A stretch of DNA of 64,000 nt from Aggregatibacter aphrophilus ATCC 33389 (GCF_900636915.1 NZ_LR134327.1:1922001-1986000); one strand, 5' to 3'. Counted from the stretch's first letter, positions 1 to 11,058 are shown. Numbers and translations are program-made. The notes: generated from the sequence alone by a model not told the origin.

Positions 1-678
1 GGACAAGGTTGCAGAACCGCCACCAGCTTTAGCATTCACCACTTCGGTACCAGCGTTTTGAATACGCTTGGTTAACGGTTCGATTTCTTCCTCTTTCCAT
101 TCAACATATTGCACTTGAGATAATAAAGGTAGAATAGTTACACCAGAATGACCGCCGATCACTGGCACTGCGGTACGGTATGCATTTAGACCTTTTAACT
201 CGGAAACAAAAGTTTCGGAACGAAGCACATCGAGTGTGGTCACACCGAATAATTTACGTTTATCGTACACACCGGCTTTTTTCAACACTTCAGCAGCAAT
301 AGCCACAGTAGTATTTACCGGATTGGTGATAATACCGATACAAGCTTTCGGGCAGGTTACAGCAATTTTTTCAATTAAATTACGCACGATGCCAGCGTTA
401 ATATTGAATAGATCTGAACGATCCATACCCGGTTTACGCGCTACACCGGCAGAAATTAATACCACGTCCGCGCCTTTTAGCGCAGGAATCGGATCTTCAC
501 CGGCAAAACCCTCCACTTTGACAGCGGTCGGAATGTGGCTGACATCCGCAGCAACACCGGGGGTAACAGGGGCAATATCATACAATGATAATTCGGAGCC
601 TGCCGGTAACTGTAATTTTAACAACAGCGCTAATGCTTGACCGATACCGCCTGCGGCACCTAATACTGCAACTTTCAT
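1..678 (-). CDS. mdh: Malate dehydrogenase, 3' end cut by window edge
   Basis: Cytosolic NAD-dependent malate dehydrogenase of the TCA cycle, interconverting malate and oxaloacetate. The reverse complement starts [14 protein letters not shown], the Rossmann glycine-rich loop of the family, after the good ribosome site AAGGAG. Further in are the substrate-binding segment with [19 protein letters not shown] and, near residue 177, [11 protein letters not shown], which carries the catalytic histidine. The frame is open for 226 codons to base 1, so about 85 of the usual 311 residues lie outside the window. It is divergent from argR across 269 bases. Frame, motifs and the neighbour argR make the identification secure. 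Confidence 0.97.
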   Translation of the reverse strand, partial: MKVAVLGAAGGIGQALALLLKLQLPAGSELSLYDIAPVTPGVAADVSHIPTAVKVEGFAGEDPIPALKGADVVLISAGVARKPGMDRSDLFNINAGIVRNLIEKIAVTCPKACIGIITNPVNTTVAIAAEVLKKAGVYDKRKLFGVTTLDVLRSETFVSELKGLNAYRTAVPVIGGHSGVTILPLLSQVQYVEWKEEEIEPLTKRIQNAGTEVVNAKAGGGSATLS

Positions 679-773
679 TGAGTTCTCCTTAATATAATTA
701 AAAATGGGTAGTAAAAAATCTAAAGAAGATTGTACGATTATCGACAGGTAAATTCAAACCCGCAAATGCAAAT

Positions 774-785
774 GTGAGATCTCAC
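774..785. promoter_or_regulatory. Perfect 12-bp palindrome between mdh and argR
   Basis: GTGAGATCTCAC is a perfect dyad in the divergent mdh-argR intergenic region, about 100 bases upstream of mdh. Its half site resembles the CRP half site GTGA, but the spacing is two bases too short for a canonical TGTGA-N6-TCACA operator. It may be a regulator site or chance. No classical ARG box was recognised by eye in this region. Confidence 0.25.
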
Positions 786-947
786 TCAAATTTTTAATTG
801 ATCTTTACATTGAAGGGGACAAGACTGAGTAATAAAAAAACATTATTTTTTCTGACCGCACTTTGCAAAGCCTAAATAATAATTATTTGCCAAATCTGCT
901 ATTTTTATGCAAAATTTCTGCATCTAAATCAAACAAGAGAAGAAATC

Positions 948-1415
948 ATGTTAAATGACACTGCGGACAATTTAACCAAAACTTTCCGAGATTTACTGCG
1001 TCAAGAAAAATTCGGTTCACAAAGCGAGATCGTCACCGAATTGCAAAAACTCGGTTTTCATACCATTAACCAATCCAAAGTTTCTCGTATGTTGAGTAAA
1101 TTTGGTGCCGTTCGCACCCGCAACACGCGAATGGAAATGGTCTATTGTCTGCCAAGCGATTTAAGCGTACCAAACACCGGTAGCTCATTAAAAGATTTGG
1201 TGTTAGATATTGATCATAACGACATGCTTATCGTCATTCGTACCAGTCCCGGTGCAGCACAATTAATCGCCCGCTTATTAGATTCAGTCAGCAAAAAAGA
1301 AGGCATTTTGGGCAATATTGCCGGCGACGATACAATTTTCGTTACACCAACCAAAGGCACGAATATCAAAACTCTCTTAGAAAGAATTCAGCAATTATTT
1401 GATAATTCACTTTAA
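948..1415 (+). CDS. argR: Arginine repressor ArgR
   Basis: Hexameric arginine-responsive transcriptional repressor of arginine biosynthesis and uptake genes. At 155 residues it has the usual family length. The N-terminal winged helix-turn-helix includes [14 protein letters not shown] and [20 protein letters not shown]. The C-terminal arginine-binding oligomerisation domain contains the conserved [11 protein letters not shown] and [14 protein letters not shown] segment (here [14 protein letters not shown]). The ATG follows AAGAGAAG at suitable distance. It lies divergent to mdh and is followed 18 bases later by an epimerase-family gene, the same order as in Haemophilus influenzae as I recall it. 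Confidence 0.97.
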   Translation: MLNDTADNLTKTFRDLLRQEKFGSQSEIVTELQKLGFHTINQSKVSRMLSKFGAVRTRNTRMEMVYCLPSDLSVPNTGSSLKDLVLDIDHNDMLIVIRTSPGAAQLIARLLDSVSKKEGILGNIAGDDTIFVTPTKGTNIKTLLERIQQLFDNSL

Positions 1416-1433
1416 TTTTATCGGAGGAATATT

Positions 1434-2318
1434 ATGAAAATTCTTATAACCGGTGCTACCGGCTTTATCGGAACCGCATTAATTCCTCAACTACTCTCTC
1501 AAAATCACCAAATCACCGCACTGGTGCGCAATATTGAAAAAGCGCAACAGCAACTCCCCCATGTGGTTGAACTGATCAATACGCTGGATTATTTTCAGCA
1601 TTTTAATCAATTTGACGCGGTGATTAATTTGGCCGGTGAGCCGATTTTCGACCGTCGTTGGACGAACAAACAAAAAGTGCGGTTAGAATCCAGCCGTATT
1701 TCTTTAACGGAAAAACTGACACAACTCATCAACCAAAGCGATGAACCGCCGGTCTGTTTTATTTCCGGCTCGGCAACCGGCTACTACGGAGATTGCGGAG
1801 AACAGTCCATTGATGAAAACACCTCTCCCGCCAATAATTTTGCCGCCCAACTTTGCCAACATTGGGAAGCCGCCGCGTTAAAAGCTAACACACGCGTCTG
1901 CGTTGTTCGTACCGGTTTAGTACTAGCCCGCCAAGGTGGGGCGCTAGCTAAAATGTTGCCGTTATATCGCTGCGGTCTTGGAGGCAAACTAGGTTCCGGT
2001 CAACAATATTGGGGCTGGATTTCCTTAACGGACATGGTAAACGGCATTTTATTTTTATTGGAAAACGTTGCCTGCAATGGTCCTTTCAATTTTGCTGCAC
2101 CACACGCCGTGCGTAATACCAAATTCAATAAAATATTGGGCATCATTCTCAAACGCCCGCATTTCGCCACCGTACCGGCCTTCCTACTCAAATTCATGCT
2201 CGGTGAACGCGCCTGCTTATTGCTCGACAGCCAAAAATTGATTCCACAAAATCTCCTCGCCCATGGCTTCCAATTTCAACACCTTGATCTCTCCCAATGT
2301 TTAGTGGAAGAAGTCTAA
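1434..2318 (+). CDS. TIGR01777 family NAD(P)-dependent epimerase/dehydratase (YfcH-like)
   Basis: Member of the extended short-chain dehydrogenase group related to E. coli YfcH; physiological substrate unknown. The N-terminus MKILITGATGFIG is the Rossmann GxxGxxG nucleotide-binding motif. The family hallmarks NLAGEPI (residues ~65-71), SGSATGYYG (~112-120) and RTGLVL with GGALAKMLPLYRCGLGG follow, ending in the C-terminal DUF1731-type stretch with PAFLLKFMLGERA and LLDSQKLIP. At 294 residues the length is normal. An SD of GGAGG precedes the ATG. It lies 18 bases after argR and is probably co-transcribed. The function call is at family level only. Confidence 0.9.
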   Translation: MKILITGATGFIGTALIPQLLSQNHQITALVRNIEKAQQQLPHVVELINTLDYFQHFNQFDAVINLAGEPIFDRRWTNKQKVRLESSRISLTEKLTQLINQSDEPPVCFISGSATGYYGDCGEQSIDENTSPANNFAAQLCQHWEAAALKANTRVCVVRTGLVLARQGGALAKMLPLYRCGLGGKLGSGQQYWGWISLTDMVNGILFLLENVACNGPFNFAAPHAVRNTKFNKILGIILKRPHFATVPAFLLKFMLGERACLLLDSQKLIPQNLLAHGFQFQHLDLSQCLVEEV

Positions 2319-2423
2319 TTCACTCAAAAAAATCAACCACACTTTCAAAATACACTTTTCGGTGGATAAAAAAGTGCGGTAGTTTTTGGTAAAATTTGTT
2401 CATAATTTGCACTTATTTTTTTA

Positions 2424-3062
<639 letters not shown>

Positions 3063-3063
<1 letters not shown>

Positions 3064-3656
3064 TGACCACGTTCTACTATGTTCTCCTTGCCATTGTTGT
3101 ACTCGCATTGATTTTCGGTGCGATTTTGGGATTTGCGTCAGTAAAGTTGAAGGTCGAGGCAGATCCTATCGTAGAGAAAATCGACGCTATTTTGCCACAA
3201 AGCCAATGCGGTCAATGTGGTTACCCCGGGTGTAAACCCTACGCAGAAGCCATCGCTAACGGTGATGTGATTACCAAATGTATTCCGGGCGGCAGACCGA
3301 CGGTCATCAAAATCGCCGAATTACTTGGTGTTGAACCGCCGGAAACAGAAGATTTAGCAGAAGATCCTGCCCCGAAAGTCGCGTTTATTCACGAGGATAT
3401 GTGTATCGGCTGTACCAAGTGTATTCAAGCCTGTCCGGTAGATGCGATTATTGGTAGCAACAAAGCTATGCACACTATTATTCCCGATTTATGTACCGGC
3501 TGCGAACTTTGCGTTGCGCCTTGCCCAACTAGTTGTATTTCCATGATTAAAGTAGAAAAAAATATTGATACCTGGGATTGGAAATTTGATCCTAATTTAG
3601 TGATTCCGATTGTTGATACCACATCGGCCGAGAAAAAAATTGTGGTGGGCAAATAA
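3063..3656 (+). CDS. rsxB: Rnf/Rsx electron transport complex subunit B
   Basis: Iron-sulfur subunit carrying electrons within the Rnf/Rsx complex. One N-terminal membrane helix (residues ~5-27) is followed by an Fe-S domain with CGQCGYPGC and a later Cys (TKCIPGGR), then two ferredoxin-type 4Fe-4S motifs, [12 protein letters not shown] and [12 protein letters not shown]. At 197 residues it is typical of gammaproteobacterial RnfB. It starts on the TAATG overlap with rsxA and ends directly at the rsxC start, so translation is coupled on both sides. Confidence 0.97.
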
Positions 3657-6350
3657 ATGGCTGATGTATTAACCCGTTTCAATAGTGGCAAACTTTGGGA
3701 ATTCGACGGTGGCATTCACCCGCCGGACATGAAATCCCAATCCAACAAGAAGCCGATCTCTACTCTGCCGTTACCACAAGATTTCTATGTGCCAATTAAA
3801 CAACATACGGGAAGTGCCGGAAGTGTATTGGTAAAACGTGGTGATCATGTGCTAAAAGGTCAACCGCTCACACAAGGTGACGGTCTGAGTTCCCTGCCTG
3901 TTCATGCACCGACCTCCGGCACGGTAATTGATGTGTTCCCCTATGTTGCCGCACATCCATCCGGCTTGCCCGAGATTAGCGTGCACATTAAAGCCGATGG
4001 TTTGGATCAGTGGCGTGAGCAAAACCCAATGGACGATTTTCTCACCCAAACACCGGAACAATTAGTCGAAAAAATTTATCAGGCAGGCATTGCAGGCCTT
4101 GGCGGCGCCGTATTCCCAACGGCGGCCAAAATTCATTCGGCAGAAAAACAAGTTAAGTTACTGATTATCAATGGCGCAGAATGTGAGCCTTACATCACCT
4201 GTGACGATCGTTTAATGCGTGATTATGCCGATGAAATTATTGAAGGCATACGAATTATTCGTTACATTTTACGCCCTGAAAAAGTGGTGATTGCCGTAGA
4301 AGACAATAAACTTGAAGCCGTGTCGGCCTTAGAACGCGCATTACATGGCGCCAATGATATTGAAATCCGTATAATCCCGACCAAATACCCGTCCGGCGCC
4401 GCTAAACAATTAATCCAAGTGCTGACCGGCATGGAAGTGCCGAGCGGTCAGCGTTCTTCCAGCATTGGCGTGCTCATGCAAAACGTAGGAACCGCCTTTG
4501 CGGTAAAACGCGCCGTCATTAACGATGAGCCGCTCATTGAACGCGTGGTCACCCTCACCGGTGATAAAATTCCACACAAAGGCAATTATTGGGCGCGTTT
4601 CGGCACGCCGATTTATCATTTATTGCAACAAGCGGATTATCAATATGATGAGCGCTTTCCCGTCTTTATGGGGGGCCCGATGATGGGCTTTATTCTGCCT
4701 GATTTAAATGCGCCGTTAACAAAAGTCAGCAACTGTTTATTAGCACCGGATCATTTTGAATACGCACCACCGGAAGAAGAAAAAAGCTGTATCCGTTGTT
4801 CCGCCTGCTCCGACGCTTGCCCGGTGAAACTCATGCCGCAACAACTTTATTGGTTTGCCCGCAGTGAAGATCACGAAAAAGCGGAAGAATATTCATTAAA
4901 AGATTGTATTGAATGCGGTATTTGCGCCTATGTTTGCCCAAGCCACATTCCACTTATTCAATATTTCCGTCAAGAAAAAGCGAAAATTTGGGAAATCAAA
5001 CACAAAGCCAAATTGGCGGAAGAAGCAAAAATTCGCTTTGAACAACGTCAAGCCCGTTTAGAACGAGAAGAACAAGAACGGAAACAACGCTCGCAACGTG
5101 CCGCTGCAGCACGCCGAGAAGAACTCGCGCAACAAAACGGCGAGGATCCGGTTGCCGCCGCATTGGAACGCTTAAAAGCGAAAAAAGCCGAAACACCTAA
5201 GATCGATCAAAGTGAAGTGAAAACTATCGTTGATGAAAAAGGACAAGTACTGCCGGATAACAGCGACATCATGGCGCAACGCAAAGCCCGTCGATTAGCC
5301 CGTCAGGCAGAACATTCATCCTCTCAGGAAACAGAAAAAACATCTGACAACAAGCAAGGCTTTTTGAACGTTGGCGTTGCCAACGGTTCCGAAGAAGAGA
5401 GCAAATCTTCAGGATTTACAAGTACAAAAACGACCACACTTGAAGATAAAAAAGCGGCTGTGGCGGCTGCCCTTGCCCGTGCAAAAGCCAAAAAAGTCGC
5501 ACAGCAAGGCGCACCCACAACCACTATCGAGCCTAAAACGATAGAAAGTGCGGTGAAAAACGCCGATGAAAATACAGTGGAAACGGATCCACGCAAAGCT
5601 GCCATTGCCGCGGCTATCGCTCGCGCAAAAGAGAAGAAAGCAGCGCAACAAGACGAATCCGTAGCATCAGCCGAGCCTAAAACCACAGAAAGTGCGGTTG
5701 ACAAAAAACAACGTTTTTTGAACGTTGGCTCTGCCAACGGCCCCGAAGGGGTGAATAAGCGAACAAGTGAGCTTATGAATAAAAACTCTGATGAAAATAC
5801 AGCGGAAACGGATCCACGCAAAGCCGCCATTGCCGCGGCTATCGCTCGTGCGAAAGCTAAGAAAGCGGCAAAACAAGACGAATCCGTAGCATCAGCCGAG
5901 CCTAAAACCACAGAAAGTGCGGTTGACAAAAAACAACGTTTTTTGAACGTTGGCTCTGCCAACGGCCCCGAAGGGGTGAATAAGCGAACAAGTGAGCTTA
6001 TGAATAAAAACTCTGATGAAAATACAGCGGAAGCCGATCCACGCAAAGCCGCCATTGCCGCGGCTATCGCTCGTGCTAAAGCGAAGAAAGCGGCGCAACA
6101 AGACGAATCCGTAACATCAGCCGAGCCTAAAACCACAGAAAGTGCGGTTGACAAAAAACAACGTTTTTTGAACGTTGGCTCTGCCAACGGCCCCGAAGGG
6201 GTTAATAAGCGAACAAGTGAGCTTATGAATAAAAACGCCGATGAAAATACAGCGGAAACGGATCCACGCAAAGCTGCCATTGCCGCCGCTATCGCTCGTG
6301 CGAAAGCCAAGAAAGCGGCGCAGCAAGCTCAACAAAATGAACAGCATTAA
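3657..6350 (+). CDS. rsxC: Rnf/Rsx electron transport complex subunit C with repeat-rich tail
   Basis: Peripheral Fe-S and flavin/NADH-binding subunit of the Rnf complex, related to NuoF. Residues ~140-360 hold the SLBB/NuoF-like core ([38 protein letters not shown]). Two 4Fe-4S clusters follow at [17 protein letters not shown] and [14 protein letters not shown]. After residue ~445 comes a charged helical region and then near-identical 75-residue repeats rich in Ala, Lys and Arg ([15 protein letters not shown]). The protein is 897 residues against about 740 in E. coli; the excess is the repeat tail. The ATG abuts the rsxB stop. Tail function is unknown. Confidence 0.97.
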   Translation: MADVLTRFNSGKLWEFDGGIHPPDMKSQSNKKPISTLPLPQDFYVPIKQHTGSAGSVLVKRGDHVLKGQPLTQGDGLSSLPVHAPTSGTVIDVFPYVAAHPSGLPEISVHIKADGLDQWREQNPMDDFLTQTPEQLVEKIYQAGIAGLGGAVFPTAAKIHSAEKQVKLLIINGAECEPYITCDDRLMRDYADEIIEGIRIIRYILRPEKVVIAVEDNKLEAVSALERALHGANDIEIRIIPTKYPSGAAKQLIQVLTGMEVPSGQRSSSIGVLMQNVGTAFAVKRAVINDEPLIERVVTLTGDKIPHKGNYWARFGTPIYHLLQQADYQYDERFPVFMGGPMMGFILPDLNAPLTKVSNCLLAPDHFEYAPPEEEKSCIRCSACSDACPVKLMPQQLYWFARSEDHEKAEEYSLKDCIECGICAYVCPSHIPLIQYFRQEKAKIWEIKHKAKLAEEAKIRFEQRQARLEREEQERKQRSQRAAAARREELAQQNGEDPVAAALERLKAKKAETPKIDQSEVKTIVDEKGQVLPDNSDIMAQRKARRLARQAEHSSSQETEKTSDNKQGFLNVGVANGSEEESKSSGFTSTKTTTLEDKKAAVAAALARAKAKKVAQQGAPTTTIEPKTIESAVKNADENTVETDPRKAAIAAAIARAKEKKAAQQDESVASAEPKTTESAVDKKQRFLNVGSANGPEGVNKRTSELMNKNSDENTAETDPRKAAIAAAIARAKAKKAAKQDESVASAEPKTTESAVDKKQRFLNVGSANGPEGVNKRTSELMNKNSDENTAEADPRKAAIAAAIARAKAKKAAQQDESVTSAEPKTTESAVDKKQRFLNVGSANGPEGVNKRTSELMNKNADENTAETDPRKAAIAAAIARAKAKKAAQQAQQNEQH
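5575..6345 (+). repeat. 225-bp in-frame tandem repeats in the rsxC 3' end
   Basis: The segment around GATCCACGCAAAGC recurs at 5585, 5810, 6035 and 6260, an exact period of 225 bases (75 codons), giving three full units plus a partial one. Units differ at only a few bases. Each carries the uptake signal AAGTGCGGT (near 5690, 5915 and 6140; another at 5551) and encodes [34 protein letters not shown] and [11 protein letters not shown]. Such identity implies recent duplication or homogenisation, so copy number may vary between strains and an assembly could collapse it. Confidence 0.95.
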
Positions 6351-6360
6351 GGAACAATAA

Positions 6361-7440
6361 ATGTTTAAGATGATAAGCTCACCTCATACCCATTCGGGAA
6401 AGCTCACCATGCGAATTATGCTTTGGGTGATGTTTGCCATGCTTCCTGCAATTGGACTGCAGGTGTACTACTTTGGCTTTGGTGTGCTTATTCAATCTGC
6501 ATTGGCAATCAGTTTTGCTTTGGCGTTGGAATTATTGGTGACATTTTTGCGTAAAAAATCAACTTTTGCTTACATTTCCGATTTTAGCGTAATTTTGACC
6601 GCACTTATTCTCGCCGTGGCCATTCCGCCTTATGCGCCTTATTGGATCATTCTCATCGGCACATTTTGCGCGGTGATTTTAGGCAAACATGTTTATGGCG
6701 GCTTGGGACAAAATCCCTTCAATCCTGCTATGGTAGGGTATGTGGTGCTGCTCACGTCGTTCCCGTTACAAATGACAACGTGGATGCCGGCCATTCAACT
6801 TTTAGCGGAACCACCAACCTTTGCCGATGCCTCTCAACTGATTTTTAGCGGTTTAACCACCGATGGTTTCAGCTTGCACCAATTAACCGCTTCTATTGAC
6901 GGTATTACACAAGCCACGCCGCTAGATACCGGCAAGTTATTTTATTCTACCCTCGCTTCGGATAGCAACATTGATGTGGCTTATTACGACTTAGTGAAAT
7001 TACCGATTTTCATGCAAAACGGTTGGGAGCTTGCACATGGTTGGTGGCAAATTAACTTGGCCTTTTTGCTTGGTGGAATCTTTCTAATTCTAAAAAAAGT
7101 CATTCACTGGCACATTCCCGTCGCCATGTTAGGCAGTTTTGCCGTATTGAGTCTTTTAACCGAATTATTTTCAAGTAGCGGGCACTTAAGCACGGTGAGC
7201 CAATTATTTAGTGGCGCCATGATGTTCGGTGCGTTTTTTATTGCCACCGATCCTGTTACCGCCTCCATCACACCTCGTGGCAAACTGGTGTTCGGCGCCT
7301 TAGTGGGAAGCCTGTTGTATTTAATCCGTTTTCACGGCAATTATCCTGATGGGGTGGCTTTTGCCGTGTTGCTTAGCAACATTTGCGTGCCGTTAATTGA
7401 CCATTACACCCGTCCGCGCGTTGCCGGCCATCGGAAATAA
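6361..7440 (+). CDS. rsxD: Rnf/Rsx electron transport complex subunit D
   Basis: Membrane subunit of the Rnf complex that carries a covalently bound FMN, related to NqrB. At 359 residues it has about nine membrane helices. The conserved [18 protein letters not shown] lies at residues ~117-134. The segment STDG-like [23 protein letters not shown] surrounds the usual flavinylation site, with the threonine of DGITQATP the likely attachment point. [17 protein letters not shown] follows near the C-terminus. It starts 10 bases after rsxC behind AAGGA. Confidence 0.96.
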   Translation: MFKMISSPHTHSGKLTMRIMLWVMFAMLPAIGLQVYYFGFGVLIQSALAISFALALELLVTFLRKKSTFAYISDFSVILTALILAVAIPPYAPYWIILIGTFCAVILGKHVYGGLGQNPFNPAMVGYVVLLTSFPLQMTTWMPAIQLLAEPPTFADASQLIFSGLTTDGFSLHQLTASIDGITQATPLDTGKLFYSTLASDSNIDVAYYDLVKLPIFMQNGWELAHGWWQINLAFLLGGIFLILKKVIHWHIPVAMLGSFAVLSLLTELFSSSGHLSTVSQLFSGAMMFGAFFIATDPVTASITPRGKLVFGALVGSLLYLIRFHGNYPDGVAFAVLLSNICVPLIDHYTRPRVAGHRK

Positions 7441-7450
7441 GGACTCAGCC

Positions 7451-8062
7451 ATGCAAACCATAAAAATCACCTCAAGATCCGGTATGTTGTTGGCGTTCGT
7501 GGCATTCTGTTGCACGGCAATTTCCAGCGGCGTTTATTTCTTAACCAAAGATAAAATCGAACAAGTTATGATCGCACAACAGCGTGAACTATTGTTGCAA
7601 GTCATTCCGCAGGACTATTTTACTAACGATTTAACTCAAGATTGCTATGTCCCGAAAACCGAGGCATTGCAAAACGTGGATATTCAAAAAATCTGTATGG
7701 CAAAAAAAGACGGCGATATCACCGCTTATGCTTTTGAGAGCGTGGCACATGACGGCTATTCCGGCGATATTCGTATTTTAGTGGGTATGAAACCGGACGG
7801 CGAAGTGCTCGGCGTGCGCATTACCGAGCACCATGAAACGCCCGGCTTGGGTGATAAAATCGAAACCCGCATTTCCGACTGGATTTTAGGTTTTGATCAT
7901 CAAGTAATTAAGCAAGATAATTTAACGGAATGGGCAGTGAAGAAAGACGGCGGCAAGTTCGACCAATTCACCGGTGCAACAATCACCCCTCGCGCCGTGG
8001 TAAACCAAGTGAGACGTTCAGCACTTGCTATGTTGGGTAATTTACCGAAAGAGAAAGAATAA
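7451..8062 (+). CDS. rsxG: Rnf/Rsx electron transport complex subunit G
   Basis: Membrane-anchored flavoprotein subunit of the Rnf complex, related to NqrC. One N-terminal membrane helix is followed by a periplasmic FMN-binding domain with [11 protein letters not shown] and the flavinylation motif [14 protein letters not shown] (the Thr of SGAT/TGAT-type motif holds FMN). The start at 7451 gives 203 residues and has a good SD (AAGGACT); a longer in-frame ORF from 7397 would overlap rsxD and was not chosen. The stop overlaps the rsxE start as TAATG. Confidence 0.95.
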   Translation: MQTIKITSRSGMLLAFVAFCCTAISSGVYFLTKDKIEQVMIAQQRELLLQVIPQDYFTNDLTQDCYVPKTEALQNVDIQKICMAKKDGDITAYAFESVAHDGYSGDIRILVGMKPDGEVLGVRITEHHETPGLGDKIETRISDWILGFDHQVIKQDNLTEWAVKKDGGKFDQFTGATITPRAVVNQVRRSALAMLGNLPKEKE

Positions 8063-8778
8063 TGGATAAAGTAAACGACATCACAGAAGTAACCGCAGAT
8101 GGTCAATCTACCGAAAATAAAAGTGCGGTAAATATTTCAAATGAAAAAAGCATTTGGAAAACCATTTTCGTTCAAGGCATTTGGACCAACAACTCCACGG
8201 TGGTGCAACTTCTTGGCTTGTGCCCGTTACTTGCCGTTTCTAACACCGCCACTAATGCCCTTGGTTTAGGCTTGGCCACCATGCTGGTGCTAACCTGTAC
8301 AAATACGGTGGTGTCCATTTTCCGTAAACATATCCCAAACGAAATTCGGATTCCGATTTATGTCATGATCATTGCGACCACCGTGACCGTGGTGCAATTA
8401 TTGATGAACGCCTATACCTATCAGCTTTATCAATCGCTCGGTATTTTTATTCCGCTTATCGTCACCAACTGTATCGTTATTGGTCGCGCGGAAGCTTTTG
8501 CCTCCAAAAACAGCATTTCCCATTCCGCATTTGACGGTTTCTCTATGGGGTTAGGCATGTTGCTTGGCTTAGTTGCCCTCGGCGGTATCCGCGAAATCAT
8601 CGGTAACGGCACATTATTCGACGGCATTGAAAACTTACTGGGTGATTGGGCGAAATTCATGCGAATTGAGTTTTTCCATAACGACAGTAATCTGCTACTT
8701 GCCATTCTTCCACCAGGAGCGTTTATTGGACTGGCATTGTTATTAGCCTTAAAAAACATCATAGATACAAAAAAGTAG
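8062..8778 (+). CDS. rsxE: Rnf/Rsx electron transport complex subunit E
   Basis: Integral membrane subunit homologous to RsxA; the two pack as an inverted pair in the complex. At 238 residues it has a polar N-terminal extension of about 30 residues and six predicted membrane segments. Conserved motifs are [21 protein letters not shown] and [20 protein letters not shown]. An uptake signal (AAGTGCGGT) is embedded near codon 21. It is translationally coupled to rsxG and is the last rsx gene; nth follows after a structured 211-base gap. Confidence 0.96.
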   Translation: MDKVNDITEVTADGQSTENKSAVNISNEKSIWKTIFVQGIWTNNSTVVQLLGLCPLLAVSNTATNALGLGLATMLVLTCTNTVVSIFRKHIPNEIRIPIYVMIIATTVTVVQLLMNAYTYQLYQSLGIFIPLIVTNCIVIGRAEAFASKNSISHSAFDGFSMGLGMLLGLVALGGIREIIGNGTLFDGIENLLGDWAKFMRIEFFHNDSNLLLAILPPGAFIGLALLLALKNIIDTKK

Positions 8779-8815
8779 TTTAAAAATAAATAATGCTCAG
8801 ATAATTCGTCCCCAT

Positions 8816-8979
8816 CTAATTTGCCTGAGCGACTGAGAATTTTTAGGAAAATTTAGCTTGTTTAAGCAACCTAGTTGCGAGTTCTAAATTTTCCGTAAAG
8901 AAAATTCTAACCAAGCTCAGACAAGCAAATTAGCTTGGGGTGTGTTTTTTGCTACTTTTTTGCACAAGCAAAAAAGTAG
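8816..8979. repeat. Large nested dyad element between rsxE and nth
   Basis: The spacer forms a multi-arm inverted repeat. CTAATTTGC (8816-8824) pairs with GCAAATTAG (8925-8933), CTGAGC (8825-8830) with GCTCAG (8915-8920), and GGAAAATTTAG with CTAAATTTTCC, with a small GCAAC/GTTGC hairpin inside. A separate perfect 12-bp hairpin follows: CTACTTTTTTGC (8952-8963) with GCAAAAAAGTAG (8968-8979), directly before the nth ribosome site. It resembles the intergenic dyad sequences described in Haemophilus influenzae, but that link is from memory. It could act as an RNA structure, a terminator or a small non-autonomous element. Confidence 0.7.
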
Positions 8980-8989
8980 AAGGAAAAGT

Positions 8990-9625
8990 ATGAATAAAGA
9001 AAAAAGAATTGAGATTCTAAAACGTCTGCGTGCCGCCAATCCGCACCCAACAACAGAACTGAATTTCAACTCGCCCTTTGAATTATTAATTGCGGTAATT
9101 TTATCGGCGCAAGCTACCGATAAAGGTGTGAATAAAGCGACGGATAAACTATTTCCCGTCGCCAATACACCACAAGCGATTTTGGCATTGGGCGTGGATG
9201 GCTTAAAGGAATACATCAAAACCATTGGGCTATTTAACAGCAAAGCCGAAAATATCATCAAAACCTGCCGTGACTTAATTGAAAAACACAACGGCGAAGT
9301 ACCAGAAGATCGTGCAGCATTGGAAGCCCTTGCAGGCGTAGGACGAAAAACTGCCAATGTGGTATTAAATACGGCATTTGGGCACCCGACTATCGCCGTG
9401 GATACCCATATTTTTCGCGTATGTAACCGTAGCGGTTTTGCTCCCGGCAAAGATGTGGTGAAGGTGGAAGAAAAATTGATTAAAGTCGTTCCTGCCGAAT
9501 TTAAAGTGGATGTACACCACTGGTTAATTTTACATGGGCGATACACTTGTGTAGCGCGCAAACCGCGCTGCGGTGCGTGCATAATTGAAGACTTGTGCGA
9601 ATATAAAGAAAAAACCGACTATTAA
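8990..9625 (+). CDS. nth: Endonuclease III (DNA glycosylase/AP lyase)
   Basis: Base-excision repair glycosylase and AP lyase removing oxidised pyrimidines. At 211 residues it matches E. coli Nth exactly in length when started at ATG 8990, which has an AAGGA ribosome site; a longer frame from 8942 lacks one. The helix-hairpin-helix LAGVGRKTANVVLNTAFG carries the catalytic lysine (~120), VDTHIFRV the catalytic aspartate (~138). The C-terminal cluster CVARKPRCGACIIEDLC has the C-x6-C-x2-C-x5-C spacing of the 4Fe-4S loop. nth commonly follows the rsx operon in gammaproteobacteria. Confidence 0.97.
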   Translation: MNKEKRIEILKRLRAANPHPTTELNFNSPFELLIAVILSAQATDKGVNKATDKLFPVANTPQAILALGVDGLKEYIKTIGLFNSKAENIIKTCRDLIEKHNGEVPEDRAALEALAGVGRKTANVVLNTAFGHPTIAVDTHIFRVCNRSGFAPGKDVVKVEEKLIKVVPAEFKVDVHHWLILHGRYTCVARKPRCGACIIEDLCEYKEKTDY

Positions 9626-9649
9626 AATTTGAGAAATACAGGAAAACTT

Positions 9650-11023
9650 ATGACAACAAAAAAACCGGAACGACAAACGTGGTCTAGTCGTTTAACTTAT
9701 GTGCTTACCGTTGCCGGCGCAACCGTGGGTTTCGGCGCAACTTGGCGCTTCCCCTATTTGGTGGGAGAAAATGGTGGTGGTGCTTATGTATTGCTATTTT
9801 GCATTGCCATGATTGTCATCGGCATTCCTATGATTTTAGTGGAAAATGTTATCGGCCGTCGTTTACGTGTTAACTCCATTGATGCCTTCGGCGATAAAAT
9901 CTTAGATAAAGGCAAAGGTATTTCCAAATATTGGAAAGTATTCGGTTATATGGGGCTGCTCGGTGCCTTCGGAATCATGGCCTATTATATGGTGCTTGGT
10001 GGTTGGGTAATTACCTATATCGTAAATCTCATCAACGGCACTCTCGATATTTCCACGCCTATCACCAAAGACGTCGCAAAAAATTTCTACGATTTACACA
10101 TCAGCAACAGCCCGTTTGAAATCATTATTTACACTGGTCTTTTCGTATTCGTCAATTACATTATCCTCGCCAAAGGCATTATCGGTGGCATTGAGCGTTC
10201 AGTGAAATACTTAATGCCATTGCTGTTTATTTTCTTAATTGGCATGGTCATTCGTAATGTGACGTTGCCCGGAGCTATGGAAGGTATCACTTTCTACCTC
10301 AAACCGGATTTTTCCAAAATCACCCCGAAATTATTTGTTTTTGTGTTAGGGCAAGTGTTCTTCGCCTTAAGTCTAGGTTTTGGCGTGCTAATCACCCTTT
10401 CTAGCTATTTAAATAAAGAAGAAAATCTAATTCAAACCGCCGTCATCACCGGTTTCACTAATACTATTATCGCCGTATTGGCGGGCTTTATGATTTTCCC
10501 GTCATTGTTCACCTTCGGTATTGAACCGAATACCGGCCCAACCCTAGTGTTCCAAAGCCTGCCGATTGTGTTCTCCCATTTATGGGCGGGTAAATTCTTT
10601 GCGATTATCTTCTTCGGCTTATTACTTATCGCAGCCTTAACCACATCTATTACGATCTACGAGGTGCTTATCACCGCGTTGCAAGAAAAACTCAGAATGC
10701 GCCGTAGTAAAGCCATTATCTTGACTCTTAGTGGCATCTTCCTCTTAGGTAACGTGCCCGCAATTCTCGGTGACAACCTATGGAAAGACGTTACCTTCTT
10801 CGGTAAAAGTATTTTTGATACCTTTGATTTTGTCAGTGGCAACATTCTGTTCATGCTCACCGCGCTTGGTTGCGCGATTTTCGTAGGATTTGTGTTAAAA
10901 GACGACGCCAAAAAAGAACTGTCCCCAACACCTAATTCCACCTTTACCAAAGTTTGGTTTAACTATGTGAAATTTGTGGTGCCATTTATTATTTTGGTGA
11001 TTTTTATTAGCAACCTGATTTAA
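9650..11023 (+). CDS. Sodium-dependent transporter, SNF/NSS family
   Basis: Neurotransmitter:sodium symporter family protein of the inner membrane, probably importing an amino acid or related compound with Na+; the substrate cannot be read from sequence. The N-terminus has the family signature GATVGFGATWRFPYLVGENGGG (residues ~24-45) forming the sodium and substrate site. At 457 residues it has 11-12 membrane helices. ATG 9650 is preceded by AGGAAAA; a TTG 21 bases upstream was not chosen. It starts 24 bases after nth and may be co-transcribed; a strong terminator follows. Confidence 0.93.
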   Translation: MTTKKPERQTWSSRLTYVLTVAGATVGFGATWRFPYLVGENGGGAYVLLFCIAMIVIGIPMILVENVIGRRLRVNSIDAFGDKILDKGKGISKYWKVFGYMGLLGAFGIMAYYMVLGGWVITYIVNLINGTLDISTPITKDVAKNFYDLHISNSPFEIIIYTGLFVFVNYIILAKGIIGGIERSVKYLMPLLFIFLIGMVIRNVTLPGAMEGITFYLKPDFSKITPKLFVFVLGQVFFALSLGFGVLITLSSYLNKEENLIQTAVITGFTNTIIAVLAGFMIFPSLFTFGIEPNTGPTLVFQSLPIVFSHLWAGKFFAIIFFGLLLIAALTTSITIYEVLITALQEKLRMRRSKAIILTLSGIFLLGNVPAILGDNLWKDVTFFGKSIFDTFDFVSGNILFMLTALGCAIFVGFVLKDDAKKELSPTPNSTFTKVWFNYVKFVVPFIILVIFISNLI

Positions 11024-11025
11024 CG

Positions 11026-11058
11026 AAAAAGTGCGGTGAAAATTCACCGCACTTTTTT
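11026..11058 (+). terminator. Intrinsic terminator built from inverted uptake signals
   Basis: AAAAAGTGCGGTGAA (11026-11040) and TTCACCGCACTTTTT (11043-11057) form a perfect 15-bp stem with a 2-base loop, followed by further T residues. Each arm contains the 9-base uptake signal. It ends the transporter gene transcript and works in both orientations. Confidence 0.9.

Noticed and set aside
236-640. 134-codon plus-strand frame at the left edge
   Set aside because: It is antisense to mdh, whose minus-strand frame has the complete family motifs.
774-785. Canonical CRP site between mdh and argR
   Set aside because: The dyad spacing is two bases too short for CRP; listed only as a palindrome.
5324-6310. 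Open frame of 328 codons on the minus strand within rsxC
   Set aside because: It mirrors the repetitive Ala/Lys coding of rsxC; it has repeats for the same reason and no ribosome site or family match.
8917-9582. Minus-strand frame of 221 codons opposite nth
   Set aside because: nth on the plus strand has full catalytic motifs; the opposing frame is low-complexity Ser/Thr-rich shadow.
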